A stretch of DNA of 9,473 nucleotides from Chloroflexota bacterium (GCA_012514615.1 JAAYZY010000548.1:1-9473), one strand, 5' to 3'. Numbered from the stretch's first letter, positions 1 to 7,377 are shown. The notes: generated from the letters alone by a model not told the origin. Program-made: numbers and translations.

Positions 1-124
1 CCGGTAGACCCAGCAGCCGCTCCACGTAGCCTTCAGCCACGCGCCGGATCACCTGGTGGTACGAGGAGCGCACGTCCACCAACACCCCATCCATGTCGAA
101 GACGAGCAGCGCTGGCTGGCTCAT
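1..124 (-). CDS. HAD-superfamily phosphatase, N-terminal part (cut by window edge)
   Basis: Only the first 41 codons are inside the window. They show a haloacid-dehalogenase motif I, FDMDGVLVD at residues 9-17, with Asp10 as the expected nucleophile and Asp12 as the general acid, followed by RSSYHQVIRR. The ATG at 124 overlaps the hisC stop as ATGA, so the gene is the third of a coupled hisD-hisC-HAD operon. HAD enzymes with this motif are mostly small-molecule phosphatases. The known HAD route for the histidinol-phosphatase step is the HisB N-terminal domain, and this position in a his operon suggests the same reaction, histidinol phosphate to histidinol. That role is inferred from context; the cap domain and motifs II-IV lie outside the window. 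A phosphoglycolate-phosphatase-like function is the main alternative. Confidence 0.8.
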   Translation of the reverse strand, partial: MSQPALLVFDMDGVLVDVRSSYHQVIRRVAEGYVERLLGLP

Positions 125-1184
125 TGACCATCGCTCCAGCGGGCCAGAGCCGCCAACAGCAGGTCGCTGTCTTCCGGCCGGCCAACGCTCACCCGAACGG
201 CGCGGCGCAGCCGCGGGGTGTCGTACCAGCGTAGCAGGACCCCCTCCCCTGCCAGGGCCCGGCGCAGGGAGTCGGCGTCGCCCTGGGGCAAGAAGCAGAG
301 CAGGTAGTTGCCCTGTGAGGGGAGCGGCCGCAGGGTGCCCTGCCGCTCCAGGCAGGCGCAGAGCCGTTCCCGCTCTTCCACCAGCCGCCGCACGCCGCCC
401 AGGATCTGCTCGGCGTGGCGCAGGCAGGCCAGCGCGGCGGCCTCTGCTGCCACGTTCACGTTGTAGGGTGAGCGGATGCCGTTGAGCAGGTCAGCCAGGG
501 GGGGCGCGGCCAGGGCGTAGCCCAGGCGCAAGCCGGCCAACCCTGCCCACTTGCTCAGGCTGCGTAGGACGATCAGGTTGGGGTAGCGTTGCAGCCAGGG
601 CACGGCCGTCTGCCCGCAGAACTCGAAGTAGGTTTCGTCGGCCACCACCAGGCGGCCGGTATCCAGAAGGGCCAGCAGGTCTGCCTCAGGCAGAGGGGCG
701 CCGGTGGGGTTGTTGGGCGAGCAGACGAAGATCGCCTTCACCGAGCCGCTAGCCGCCTCCAGGGCACCCGGCAGAGGCACGGCGAACTGGTCGTCGCGGG
801 GCAGCTCCCTCACCCGGCCGCGGTTCAAGTGGGTGAAGAAGTCGTATATGCCGAATGTGGGGGGGAAGTTCAGCACCGTCTCGCCCGGCTCCAGGCAGGC
901 CCGCAGGGTTAGGTCGATGAGCTCGTCGGCGCCGTTGCCCACCACCACCTGAGCCGAATCCACGTGGGCGTAGGCGGCCAGGGCTTGGCGCAGGCAGGTG
1001 TAGCTGGCGTCTGGGTAGCGGTGCGGCGACACGGAACGCAGGGCCTCCAGCGCCTGGGGGGGGCAGCCGTAGGGGTTCTCGTTGGCGTCGGCCTTCATGG
1101 CTTGGCTGACCTGCCGCGTGGGCTCACCGCTCTGGGGGGCCGGGAAGCGGCTGCGGTCTTGCAGATCGGCGCGCAAGAGTCGGT

Positions 1185-1188
<4 letters not shown>
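121..1188 (-). CDS. hisC: histidinol-phosphate aminotransferase
   Basis: A fold-type I PLP aminotransferase of 355 residues, the usual HisC size. It converts imidazole-acetol phosphate plus glutamate to histidinol phosphate plus 2-oxoglutarate in the cytoplasm. Visible landmarks in order: NENPYG (35-40), the phosphate-binding NGADEL (85-90), NPTG (160-163), VVADETYFEF (181-190) with the cofactor Asp184 and Tyr187, the Schiff-base lysine K213 in SLSKWAGLAGLRLGY, and a C-terminal RVSVG (332-336) carrying the substrate-carboxylate arginine. The ATG at 1188 overlaps the hisD TGA as ATGA and has GGAGGAG five bases upstream (1194-1200). The frame stays open to 1470 in this direction, but that extension lies antisense-free inside hisD coding sequence in another frame and shows no HisC similarity, so it is rejected. 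HisC enzymes can also accept aromatic amino acids, but the context with hisD makes histidine the main role. Confidence 0.96.
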
Positions 1189-2483
<1,295 letters not shown>

Positions 2484-2533
2484 GATCCCCTCCCCAGATC
2501 GTCTTCTGCGGCAGCAACCCAGCGGCAGGACCG

Positions 2534-2568
2534 AAAAAAGAACGTGGCCGCCACTGGGGGCGACCACG
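2534..2568 (-). terminator. intrinsic terminator of the his leader (attenuator)
   Basis: Read on the minus strand, a 5' arm CGTGGTCGCC (2559-2568) pairs over all ten positions with GGCGGCCACG (2543-2552), one pair being a G-U wobble. The loop is six bases. The 3' arm runs directly into TTCTTTTTT (2534-2542). This is a textbook Rho-independent terminator. It lies between the His-codon leader frame (stop at 2611) and hisD (start at 2483), so it would end transcription before the operon it precedes. That placement is expected for an attenuator and not for an end-of-gene terminator, since the only complete frame upstream is the leader. Confidence 0.88.
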
Positions 2569-2610
2569 CCGAAGGTTCCATTACCTAGCTGTCAGGATAC
2601 AGGCTCCCGA

Positions 2611-2763
2611 TCAGGTTCCCTTCCACGCCGGCCGCGCCCGGTGCGTATGGAAATGGTGATGGTGATGATGGGCTCGGTGGATGGAAGCCGGGCAGAGCAG
2701 GGTGCGCCGGGAAGCGGCGGCACCAACAAAGCGCTGTGTTGACGGGATCCTTCTCTGCTCCAC
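2611..2763 (-). CDS. hisL: his operon leader peptide (His-rich attenuator peptide)
   Basis: A 50-codon frame starting with GTG at 2763 and ending with TGA at 2611-2613. Codons at 2653-2670 are six consecutive histidines (CAT CAT CAC CAT CAC CAT). Phe, His, Thr and His follow (to 2641), so eight of ten codons are histidine, and another His lies three codons upstream. AAGAGGTGA sits at 2767-2775, with six bases between AGAGG and the GTG, which is near-ideal spacing. No in-frame ATG exists, and an in-frame stop at 2767-2769 closes the frame upstream, so GTG is the only good start. In enteric bacteria hisL carries seven consecutive His codons; ribosome stalling there when charged tRNA-His is scarce prevents terminator formation. 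Here the frame is followed by a terminator and then hisD. It is longer than the 16-residue E. coli peptide. The peptide itself probably has no function. Confidence rests on the composite architecture, not on homology. Confidence 0.85.
   Translation of the reverse strand: MEQRRIPSTQRFVGAAASRRTLLCPASIHRAHHHHHHFHTHRARPAWKGT
2701..2724 (-). other. stem-loop in his leader RNA
   Basis: On the minus strand GGTGC at 2720-2724 pairs with GCACC at 2701-2705. The adjoining GCCG and CGGC also pair, with one bulged C on the 5' side and a five-base loop CTTCC. The nine pairs are all but one G-C. The structure lies inside the leader reading frame just before the histidine codons. It could act as an RNA polymerase pause hairpin that synchronises the polymerase with the leading ribosome, as in known his and trp leaders, but that role is inferred. 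Confidence 0.5.
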
Positions 2764-2791
2764 GAGTCACCTCTTGCGGGATTGCCGGCTC

Positions 2792-2820
2792 ATCTTACCA
2801 ACGAACCGTCTGGCGGGCAA
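2792..2820 (-). promoter_or_regulatory. sigma70-type promoter of the his operon
   Basis: Minus strand TTGCCC (2815-2820), a 17-base spacer and TAAGAT (2792-2797). Each hexamer matches consensus at four of six positions with the optimal spacing. It lies 30 bases downstream of the preceding gene's stop and would start transcription near 2785, about 20 bases before the leader peptide GTG, with its Shine-Dalgarno site inside the transcript. The position relative to leader, terminator and hisD supports it more than the hexamers alone do. Confidence 0.6.
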
Positions 2821-2849
2821 ACGGCCGCGCTCTCTCGGTGAGACGCCGC

Positions 2850-4400
2850 CTACACCGGCGTGACGTCGTTGGGCACGTAGACGCGGATGGCTGATTCGCC
2901 GTTGAGGGGGCACTTGAACTCGCAGATGCCACAACCGATGCAGCGCTCCCGCACCACATGGGGCCGCTTGACGGTGACCGGTCGGCCCAGGGCATCCTCC
3001 GTGTCCACTTCCTCCAGCACGATAGCTTTCTGGGGGATGGGGCACATCTCCTCACAGACGATGCAGTCGCCCCCGTCGGCCCAGGGGATGCAGCGGGTGG
3101 TGTTGATGTAGGCCGTGCCGATCACCCGCTGGCGCTTCTGCTCCAGCGTCAGCGGGGGGATGGCTTGCACCGGGCAGACCTGGCCGCAGGCATGGCAGGA
3201 GTAGTCACAGTAGCCCAGACGGGGGATCAGGGTGGGCGTCCAGAGCCCTTCCAGGCCAGATTCCCACAGGGCCGGCTGAATGGCGCTGGTAGGGCAGGCG
3301 CGGCTGCACTCGCCGCAACGGATGCACTTGGCCAGTAGGTTGTTCTCCCGCGCTCCCGGTGGGCGGATCAGGTGGGGGTGGTCACGCAGCGCCACGGCGT
3401 CGCTGCGGAAGAGGCCCACGCCGGCCAGAGCCACCCCCAGGCCGGCCAACGCCTGGCGGCGGCCAGGGTCGTAGCTGCTCCATGCGGCCGACCGCCGCTG
3501 CCGGGCGAACTCCACCGCCCCTTGGGGGCAGACGGCTAGGCAGTCCAGGCACACCGTACACTCGCTGGGGTCGCCGCGGTAGCCCTGGTCCCCGCGGATG
3601 GCGCCGGTGGGGCAGGCCCTGGCGCAGGCATCGCAGGAGATGCAGCGGCTGTTCACCTGGCGGCGTAGCAGGCTCACCTTGCTCAGGAGGCCCAACAGCG
3701 CCCCCAACGGGCACAGGTAGCGGCACCAGAAGCGTGGCGTCCACCAGTTCAGGGCGGCAATGGCGGTGAAGACCGCGGCGAAGAGCCAGCTCATTCGGTA
3801 GAGAGCCGGGTCTGGCGGCAGCACCTTTGGGCGCGCCAGCATGTCCAAGGCGGCAACCGGCTCCTGCAGGAACGGCACACGGTAGGCCAGCGCTTGCGCC
3901 CCACTGACCAACTGATCCACCGCCGGCCAGACGGCGGCCGAAAGGGTGCGGAAGAGGATGGTGAGGGGGTCGAACACCAGCAGGGTGAGGTTGCCCAGCA
4001 GCGCCGCCCAGAGGATGGTCAGCAGCAGGGCGTACTTGGCCATGCGCCAGGCCTCCGGCACGGCACGGCCACGTGCGCGGCGGGGGGCGGCCATGTCCAG
4101 CGCCGTGCCCATGGGGCAGAGCCAGCCGCACCAGGCCCGCCCGAACAGCAGGGTGAGGGCCACGGTGAGCAAAGACAAGGTTGAGCCCACCAGCAGGGTG
4201 CGGCTGGCCAGGGCGTGGGCCAGGGTGGCCAGGGGCTCCAGGCGCATGGGAGCGTTGACCCAGTGCGCCGGCCAGCCGCCTCGGCGGGACCAGACGAACA
4301 AGACGACGAAGGCCAGCAGGGCGGCGACCTGCACAACCTTGCGTACGGTTGCCCAGTGGCCAGGGCTCCAGCGAACCGACAGGGAGGGTCTAGGTGCCAA
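2850..4400 (-). CDS. NapH/NapG-like fused membrane polyferredoxin (six 4Fe-4S motifs)
   Basis: 516 residues from a TTG at 4400. That start has GGAGGAG seven bases upstream (4408-4414), and the gene overlaps the DUF362 stop by 11 bases. Residues 1-300 resemble NapH/MauN-type quinol-linked membrane ferredoxins: hydrophobic segments near 22-37, 65-86, 121-143 and 204-220, a CGWLCP motif (91-96), a CRYLCPLG motif (226-233), then 4Fe-4S motifs at C253/256/259/263 and C281/284/287/291. Residues 312-335 read DPGRR plus a hydrophobic stretch, like a Tat signal placed internally. After it come four more cluster motifs: C359/362/365/369, C398/402/405/409, C437/446/449/453 and C487/490/493/497. The C-x8-C-x2-C-x3-C spacing at 437 is as in NapG/MauM-type proteins. 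The whole suggests an electron conduit across the membrane. No catalytic domain is visible and the electron donor and acceptor are unknown. A GTG at 4334 is a less likely alternative start. Confidence 0.85.
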   Translation of the reverse strand: MAPRPSLSVRWSPGHWATVRKVVQVAALLAFVVLFVWSRRGGWPAHWVNAPMRLEPLATLAHALASRTLLVGSTLSLLTVALTLLFGRAWCGWLCPMGTALDMAAPRRARGRAVPEAWRMAKYALLLTILWAALLGNLTLLVFDPLTILFRTLSAAVWPAVDQLVSGAQALAYRVPFLQEPVAALDMLARPKVLPPDPALYRMSWLFAAVFTAIAALNWWTPRFWCRYLCPLGALLGLLSKVSLLRRQVNSRCISCDACARACPTGAIRGDQGYRGDPSECTVCLDCLAVCPQGAVEFARQRRSAAWSSYDPGRRQALAGLGVALAGVGLFRSDAVALRDHPHLIRPPGARENNLLAKCIRCGECSRACPTSAIQPALWESGLEGLWTPTLIPRLGYCDYSCHACGQVCPVQAIPPLTLEQKRQRVIGTAYINTTRCIPWADGGDCIVCEEMCPIPQKAIVLEEVDTEDALGRPVTVKRPHVVRERCIGCGICEFKCPLNGESAIRVYVPNDVTPV

Positions 4401-5454
4401 CGGCGATCTCCTCCGTGCGCAAGCGGGATAGGTCGCTCTGGCCCAGCCCCATCTCGGCGGCGGCGCGGATGTAGGCCAGGTCGTTGGGCTGGAGGCCAAA
4501 CAGCGACGCGACGTAGCTGTCGGCGGCCACCACGTCGCGGCTGACCACCAGGGTATCGATCTGCCGCACATCTTCCAGTCGGCCGCCGCTGGGGCCGTGG
4601 TCCGCCAAGATGCGCACCGCATCCACCACGGTGAGGGTGGGGCGCAGCACGCTGTGCAGGTCGGCCAGACGCTGGCCCAGGTTGCTGTGCAGCCCACCGC
4701 GGTTCTGCACCACACCCATCAGGTTCTTCATCCCCAGGGTCAGGCGCGCCAGACCGTGGTCTTTGGCGATCGGCACGTTGATGACCACATCGGCCTTGAG
4801 GATGTCGTCGTAGATGTCCCACTTCTGGATGTCGCGCCCGTTGGGGATGGGGGCGGAGACGTACTTGAAGCGAGACATGATCTCCATCTGCCCGCCCGCG
4901 GCCTGAACCTGCTCCTGAATGCCGCTGCGCACGTAGGCCTCCTCCGGCCCACCGCCGAAGGGCGCATCCATCACCCGCACGCGCCTAGCCCCCGCGCCCA
5001 AGGCCAGGCGCACCAAGGCCGCCACGACCCAAGGGTTGGTGGTGGCGGCGTACTCGTAGGTGTGGTAGGCCACGCAGATGTTGGGCTTGATGATCACATC
5101 GTCTCCAGCGTGCACGAACTGCTCCATGCCGCCCAGCGCGGCCAGGGCCTGCTGCACCAAAGCCTCGGGCTGGCCGCCTCGGGCCACCACCAAGTCTGGC
5201 AGGGTGGGGGCGACGGTAGGCTGGAAGGTGGGCGCAGCGGTGGCCGTGGGCGCTGATGCCGTAGTTGGGGCAGCGGCAGTGGTGGGCGTGGCGGCAGCCG
5301 GAGGCGTGGCCGTGAGGCCGGCCGCGGCGGCGCGGGTGGGGATGGCGGTAGGCGGCGGGGCGGTGGGCGGCGCGCAGGCCGCCAGGGCGGCGCCACCGGT
5401 TGCCAGGCCCAGCCAGCGCAAGAAGGCTCTACGGGGCAGCGGCTTTGTCGTCAC
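4390..5454 (-). CDS. Tat-exported lipoprotein with DUF362 domain
   Basis: 354 residues from GTG at 5454, which has GGAG six bases upstream; the next upstream ATG (5475) would add seven residues in front of the signal. The N-terminus is MTTKPLPRRAFLRWLGLATG, a twin-arginine signal (R8-R9), ending in the lipobox LAAC with Cys27 as lipidation site. Residues 28-85 are a low-complexity Ala/Pro/Thr linker. The DUF362 (PF04015-type) domain covers about 86-350, with IIKPN (121-125), TTNPWVV (138-144), VMDAPFGG (161-168), VPIAKDHG (227-234), GMKNLMGVV (241-249) and DHGPSGGR (285-292). The family is often linked with ferredoxins and its biochemical role is not settled. The Tat route suggests export as a folded protein, possibly with a cofactor. 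It is the first gene of a two-gene unit with the polyferredoxin downstream, so the two products probably act together at the outer face of the membrane. Confidence 0.88.
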   Translation of the reverse strand: MTTKPLPRRAFLRWLGLATGGAALAACAPPTAPPPTAIPTRAAAAGLTATPPAAATPTTAAAPTTASAPTATAAPTFQPTVAPTLPDLVVARGGQPEALVQQALAALGGMEQFVHAGDDVIIKPNICVAYHTYEYAATTNPWVVAALVRLALGAGARRVRVMDAPFGGGPEEAYVRSGIQEQVQAAGGQMEIMSRFKYVSAPIPNGRDIQKWDIYDDILKADVVINVPIAKDHGLARLTLGMKNLMGVVQNRGGLHSNLGQRLADLHSVLRPTLTVVDAVRILADHGPSGGRLEDVRQIDTLVVSRDVVAADSYVASLFGLQPNDLAYIRAAAEMGLGQSDLSRLRTEEIAVGT

Positions 5455-5530
5455 AATACGCTCCTGACAATACATGGGTGCAACCCCCTGACCCCTGGCA
5501 GGGCCGGAGGTGCCGAAACGTGGCAAGGAG

Positions 5531-5559
5531 AGTATAGCATATCCCTGTCAGGCGCACAA
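5531..5559 (-). promoter_or_regulatory. promoter for the DUF362-polyferredoxin operon
   Basis: Minus strand TATACT (5531-5536), one mismatch from the -10 consensus, is preceded by TGC, which makes it an extended -10. TTGTGC (5554-5559) lies 17 bases upstream as a weak -35. Transcription would begin near 5524, leaving a leader of about 70 bases before the GTG at 5454. Confidence 0.65.
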
Positions 5560-5597
5560 TCGGGTCTCCGTGCCCCCAACTTGCCTGTTGAGAGCGA

Positions 5598-5626
5598 TTG
5601 ACAGCCCCCTCCTTTCGCGCTATACT
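5598..5626 (+). promoter_or_regulatory. strong sigma70-type promoter for the OYE-xpt-guaA operon
   Basis: TTGACA (5598-5603) is a perfect -35 and TATACT (5621-5626) matches -10 at five of six positions, with exactly 17 bases between. The expected start is near 5633, about 50 bases before the first gene. It is divergent to the DUF362 promoter, with the two -10 boxes about 85 bases apart. This is the strongest promoter-like sequence in the window. Confidence 0.8.
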
Positions 5627-5634
5627 GCCCCCAT

Positions 5635-5650
5635 CTCCCTCCCCAGGGAG
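5635..5650 (+). other. short hairpin at the predicted 5' end of the OYE-xpt-guaA mRNA
   Basis: CTCCCT (5635-5640) and AGGGAG (5645-5650) are perfect inverted repeats around a CCCC loop, starting a few bases after the predicted transcription start. No T tract follows, so it is not a terminator. It could protect the 5' end or be an operator half-site pair; nothing decides between these. Confidence 0.35.
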
Positions 5651-5683
5651 GTGTGCTGACAACCGCCGCAGGGAGAGACCGCC

Positions 5684-6799
5684 ATGGACAGACTCTTCGC
5701 CCCCGGGCAGATCGGCGCCCTGACCTTGCCCAACCGCCTGGTGCGCTCAGCTACGGCAGAGCACCTGGCCGATGCCCTTGGCCGGCCCCAAGAGCGCCTC
5801 TGGACGCTCTACCGGGAGCTGGCTCAGGGCGGTATCGGGCTGCTGGTGACCGGCCACCTTTGCGTCCACCCCAGCGGGCGCGCCCACCCCAACATGGGCG
5901 GCATCTACGATGACTCGTTGACCCCCGGCTTGGCCAGCCTGGTACAGACGGTGCACGCGGCCGGCGGCAAGGTGGCGGCGCAGCTCAACCACGGCGGGCG
6001 ACAGTGCAGCCCGGAGACGGTGGCCGAGGCCATGGGGCCATCGGAGGCCCAGATGCCTAACCGCCAGGGGCCGGTGCGGGCCATGAGCCCAGACGACATC
6101 GCCGTGGTGGTGGCGGCGTTTGCCCAGGCGGCCCGCCGCGCCCAAGAGGCCGGCTTCGACGCCGTACAGCTTCACGGGGCTCACGGCTACCTCATCAGCC
6201 AGTTTCTTTCGCCCCACGCCAACCGCCGCAGCGATGCCTGGGGCGGCGACCTGGAGGGCCGCATGCGCTTCCTCCGGTCCGTGGTGGGCGCGGTGCGCGC
6301 CCAGGTGGGGCCGGCCTTCCCGGTCTTCATCAAGCTGGGGGTGGCTGATGGGGTGGAGGGCGGCCTCTCGCTAGAGGAAGGCGCTAAGGTGGTGGCTGCC
6401 CTGGAGGGGATGGGCCTCGACGCCGTGGAGGTGAGCGGCGGGCTGGGCGGTGAAAAGCTGAACGTCCCAAAGGCGATCCGGGGCAAGGCCGACGAAGGCT
6501 ACTTTCGCCCTCTGGCGCGGGCGGTGCGTCCCAGCACCAGGCTGCCCCTCATCTTGGTGGGCGGCTTCCGTTCTCGGGCAATCATGGAAGAGACCCTGGC
6601 AGCGGGCGAGGCTGACTTCATCTCCCTCTGTCGGCCGCTGGTGTGGGAGCCCGACCTGCCGCGCCGTCTGGCTCAAGAACGGGAGGGGCAAGCTCGCTGC
6701 ATCTCCTGCGGGCGCTGCTGGCCCGAAGGGCCGGGCGACGTGGGCATCTCCTGCAAGGTTCTGCGAGAACGGCAGGCGAAGAGGGGGGCTGGGGGATGA
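5684..6799 (+). CDS. NADH:flavin oxidoreductase, Old Yellow Enzyme family
   Basis: 371 residues forming a single FMN-binding TIM barrel. Landmarks: the N-terminal APGQIGALTLPNRLVRSAT (6-24), AAQLNHGGRQ (98-107) for flavin contact, the substrate-binding His pair H164 and H167 in QLHGAHGYLISQFLSP, NRRSDAWGGDLEGRMRF (180-196), LVGGF (291-295) and ISLCRPLVWEPDL (313-325) for FMN phosphate binding. Members reduce activated C=C bonds with NAD(P)H; the natural substrate cannot be read from sequence. It ends with four cysteines, C339, C342, C345 and C357, resembling the 4Fe-4S site of 2,4-dienoyl-CoA reductases, but it lacks the C-terminal FAD/NAD-binding half of those enzymes. The ATG at 5684 has GGGAG 8 bases upstream. 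The stop overlaps the xpt start as ATGA, so both are translated together. Confidence 0.93.
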   Translation: MDRLFAPGQIGALTLPNRLVRSATAEHLADALGRPQERLWTLYRELAQGGIGLLVTGHLCVHPSGRAHPNMGGIYDDSLTPGLASLVQTVHAAGGKVAAQLNHGGRQCSPETVAEAMGPSEAQMPNRQGPVRAMSPDDIAVVVAAFAQAARRAQEAGFDAVQLHGAHGYLISQFLSPHANRRSDAWGGDLEGRMRFLRSVVGAVRAQVGPAFPVFIKLGVADGVEGGLSLEEGAKVVAALEGMGLDAVEVSGGLGGEKLNVPKAIRGKADEGYFRPLARAVRPSTRLPLILVGGFRSRAIMEETLAAGEADFISLCRPLVWEPDLPRRLAQEREGQARCISCGRCWPEGPGDVGISCKVLRERQAKRGAGG

Positions 6800-7377
6800 T
6801 CCAGGAGCTGCTGCGCCAACGCATTCGCCGCGAAGGACGCCACCTTGGTCACGGCATCCTGAAGGTGGATGGCTTCATCAACCACCAGGTGGATGCCACG
6901 TTGATGATGCTGGTGGGTAAGGAGATCGCCCGCCGCATGGGGCGGCTGGGGGCCACCAAGGTGCTGACGGCCGAGATCTCCGGCATCGCCCCGGCGCTGA
7001 TGACCGCCTGGGCCTTGGACGTGCCGGTGGTCTTCGCTCGCAAGCACAAGCCGGTCACCATGCCCTTGGAGGTCTACCGCTCGTCCGCGCCTTCGCACAC
7101 CAAAGGGCGGGTGGTAGAGCTGCTGGTCTCGCCGGAGTTCCTGGGGCCAGGCGACCGCGTTCTCATCGTGGATGACTTCTTGGCCTCCGGGCAGACCATC
7201 GCTGGTCTGGCGGATCTGGTGCGGCAGAGCGGGGCCGAGCTGGTGGGGATCGGCGCGGTGATCGAGAAGCGGTTCGAAGGGGGGCGCCAAGCGCTGGCCG
7301 GGCTGGGTGTGCCGGTGGAAGCGTTGGTGACCATTGAACGGATGGACGGGGAGACCATCGCCCTGGCCGACGATTGA
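6796..7377 (+). CDS. xpt: xanthine phosphoribosyltransferase
   Basis: 193 residues, almost the length of Bacillus Xpt (194). It converts xanthine plus PRPP to XMP plus pyrophosphate in purine salvage. The PRPP-binding signature is VLIVDDFLASGQT (122-134), with acidic residues D126 and D127. The Xpt-type N-terminus GILKVDGFINHQVD (20-33) and VFARKHKPVTMP (79-90) separate it from adenine and hypoxanthine phosphoribosyltransferases. The ATG at 6796 shares ATGA with the stop of the preceding oxidoreductase. guaA starts 48 bases downstream and uses the XMP product. In Bacillus xpt is governed by a purine riboswitch; here the gene is internal to an operon, and I see no such element in front of it. 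Confidence 0.94.
   Translation: MIQELLRQRIRREGRHLGHGILKVDGFINHQVDATLMMLVGKEIARRMGRLGATKVLTAEISGIAPALMTAWALDVPVVFARKHKPVTMPLEVYRSSAPSHTKGRVVELLVSPEFLGPGDRVLIVDDFLASGQTIAGLADLVRQSGAELVGIGAVIEKRFEGGRQALAGLGVPVEALVTIERMDGETIALADD

Noticed and set aside
2641..2670. ATGGTGATGGTGATGATGG seen as a simple plus-strand repeat or a short Met/Val-rich coding stretch
   Set aside because: On the minus strand the same bases are the His codons of the leader in front of hisD, which explains them fully; the plus-strand frame has no ribosome site or homology.
2585..2770. A 61-codon minus-strand frame from a GTG at 2770 that crosses the His run in another frame, reading PSSPSPFPY
   Set aside because: Its GTG overlaps the AGAGG ribosome site, so that site cannot serve it, and its product has no recognisable features. 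The frame from 2763 uses the site with correct spacing and contains the functional His codons.
2484..2785. T-box riboswitch as an alternative control of hisD
   Set aside because: I do not see a T-box-like antiterminator sequence or the long structured leader, and the His-codon frame is a sufficient explanation.
2843..2861. Hairpin ACGCCG / CGGCGT at the end of the polyferredoxin gene, considered as a terminator
   Set aside because: The stem is only six pairs, overlaps the stop codon and has no T tract after it; read-through into the his leader cannot be excluded.
5653..5913. A GTG start after a strong GGGAGGTG just upstream of the OYE gene, in another frame
   Set aside because: The frame runs deep into the OYE gene without recognisable content. 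The GGGAGG is also the 3' arm of the 5635-5650 hairpin.
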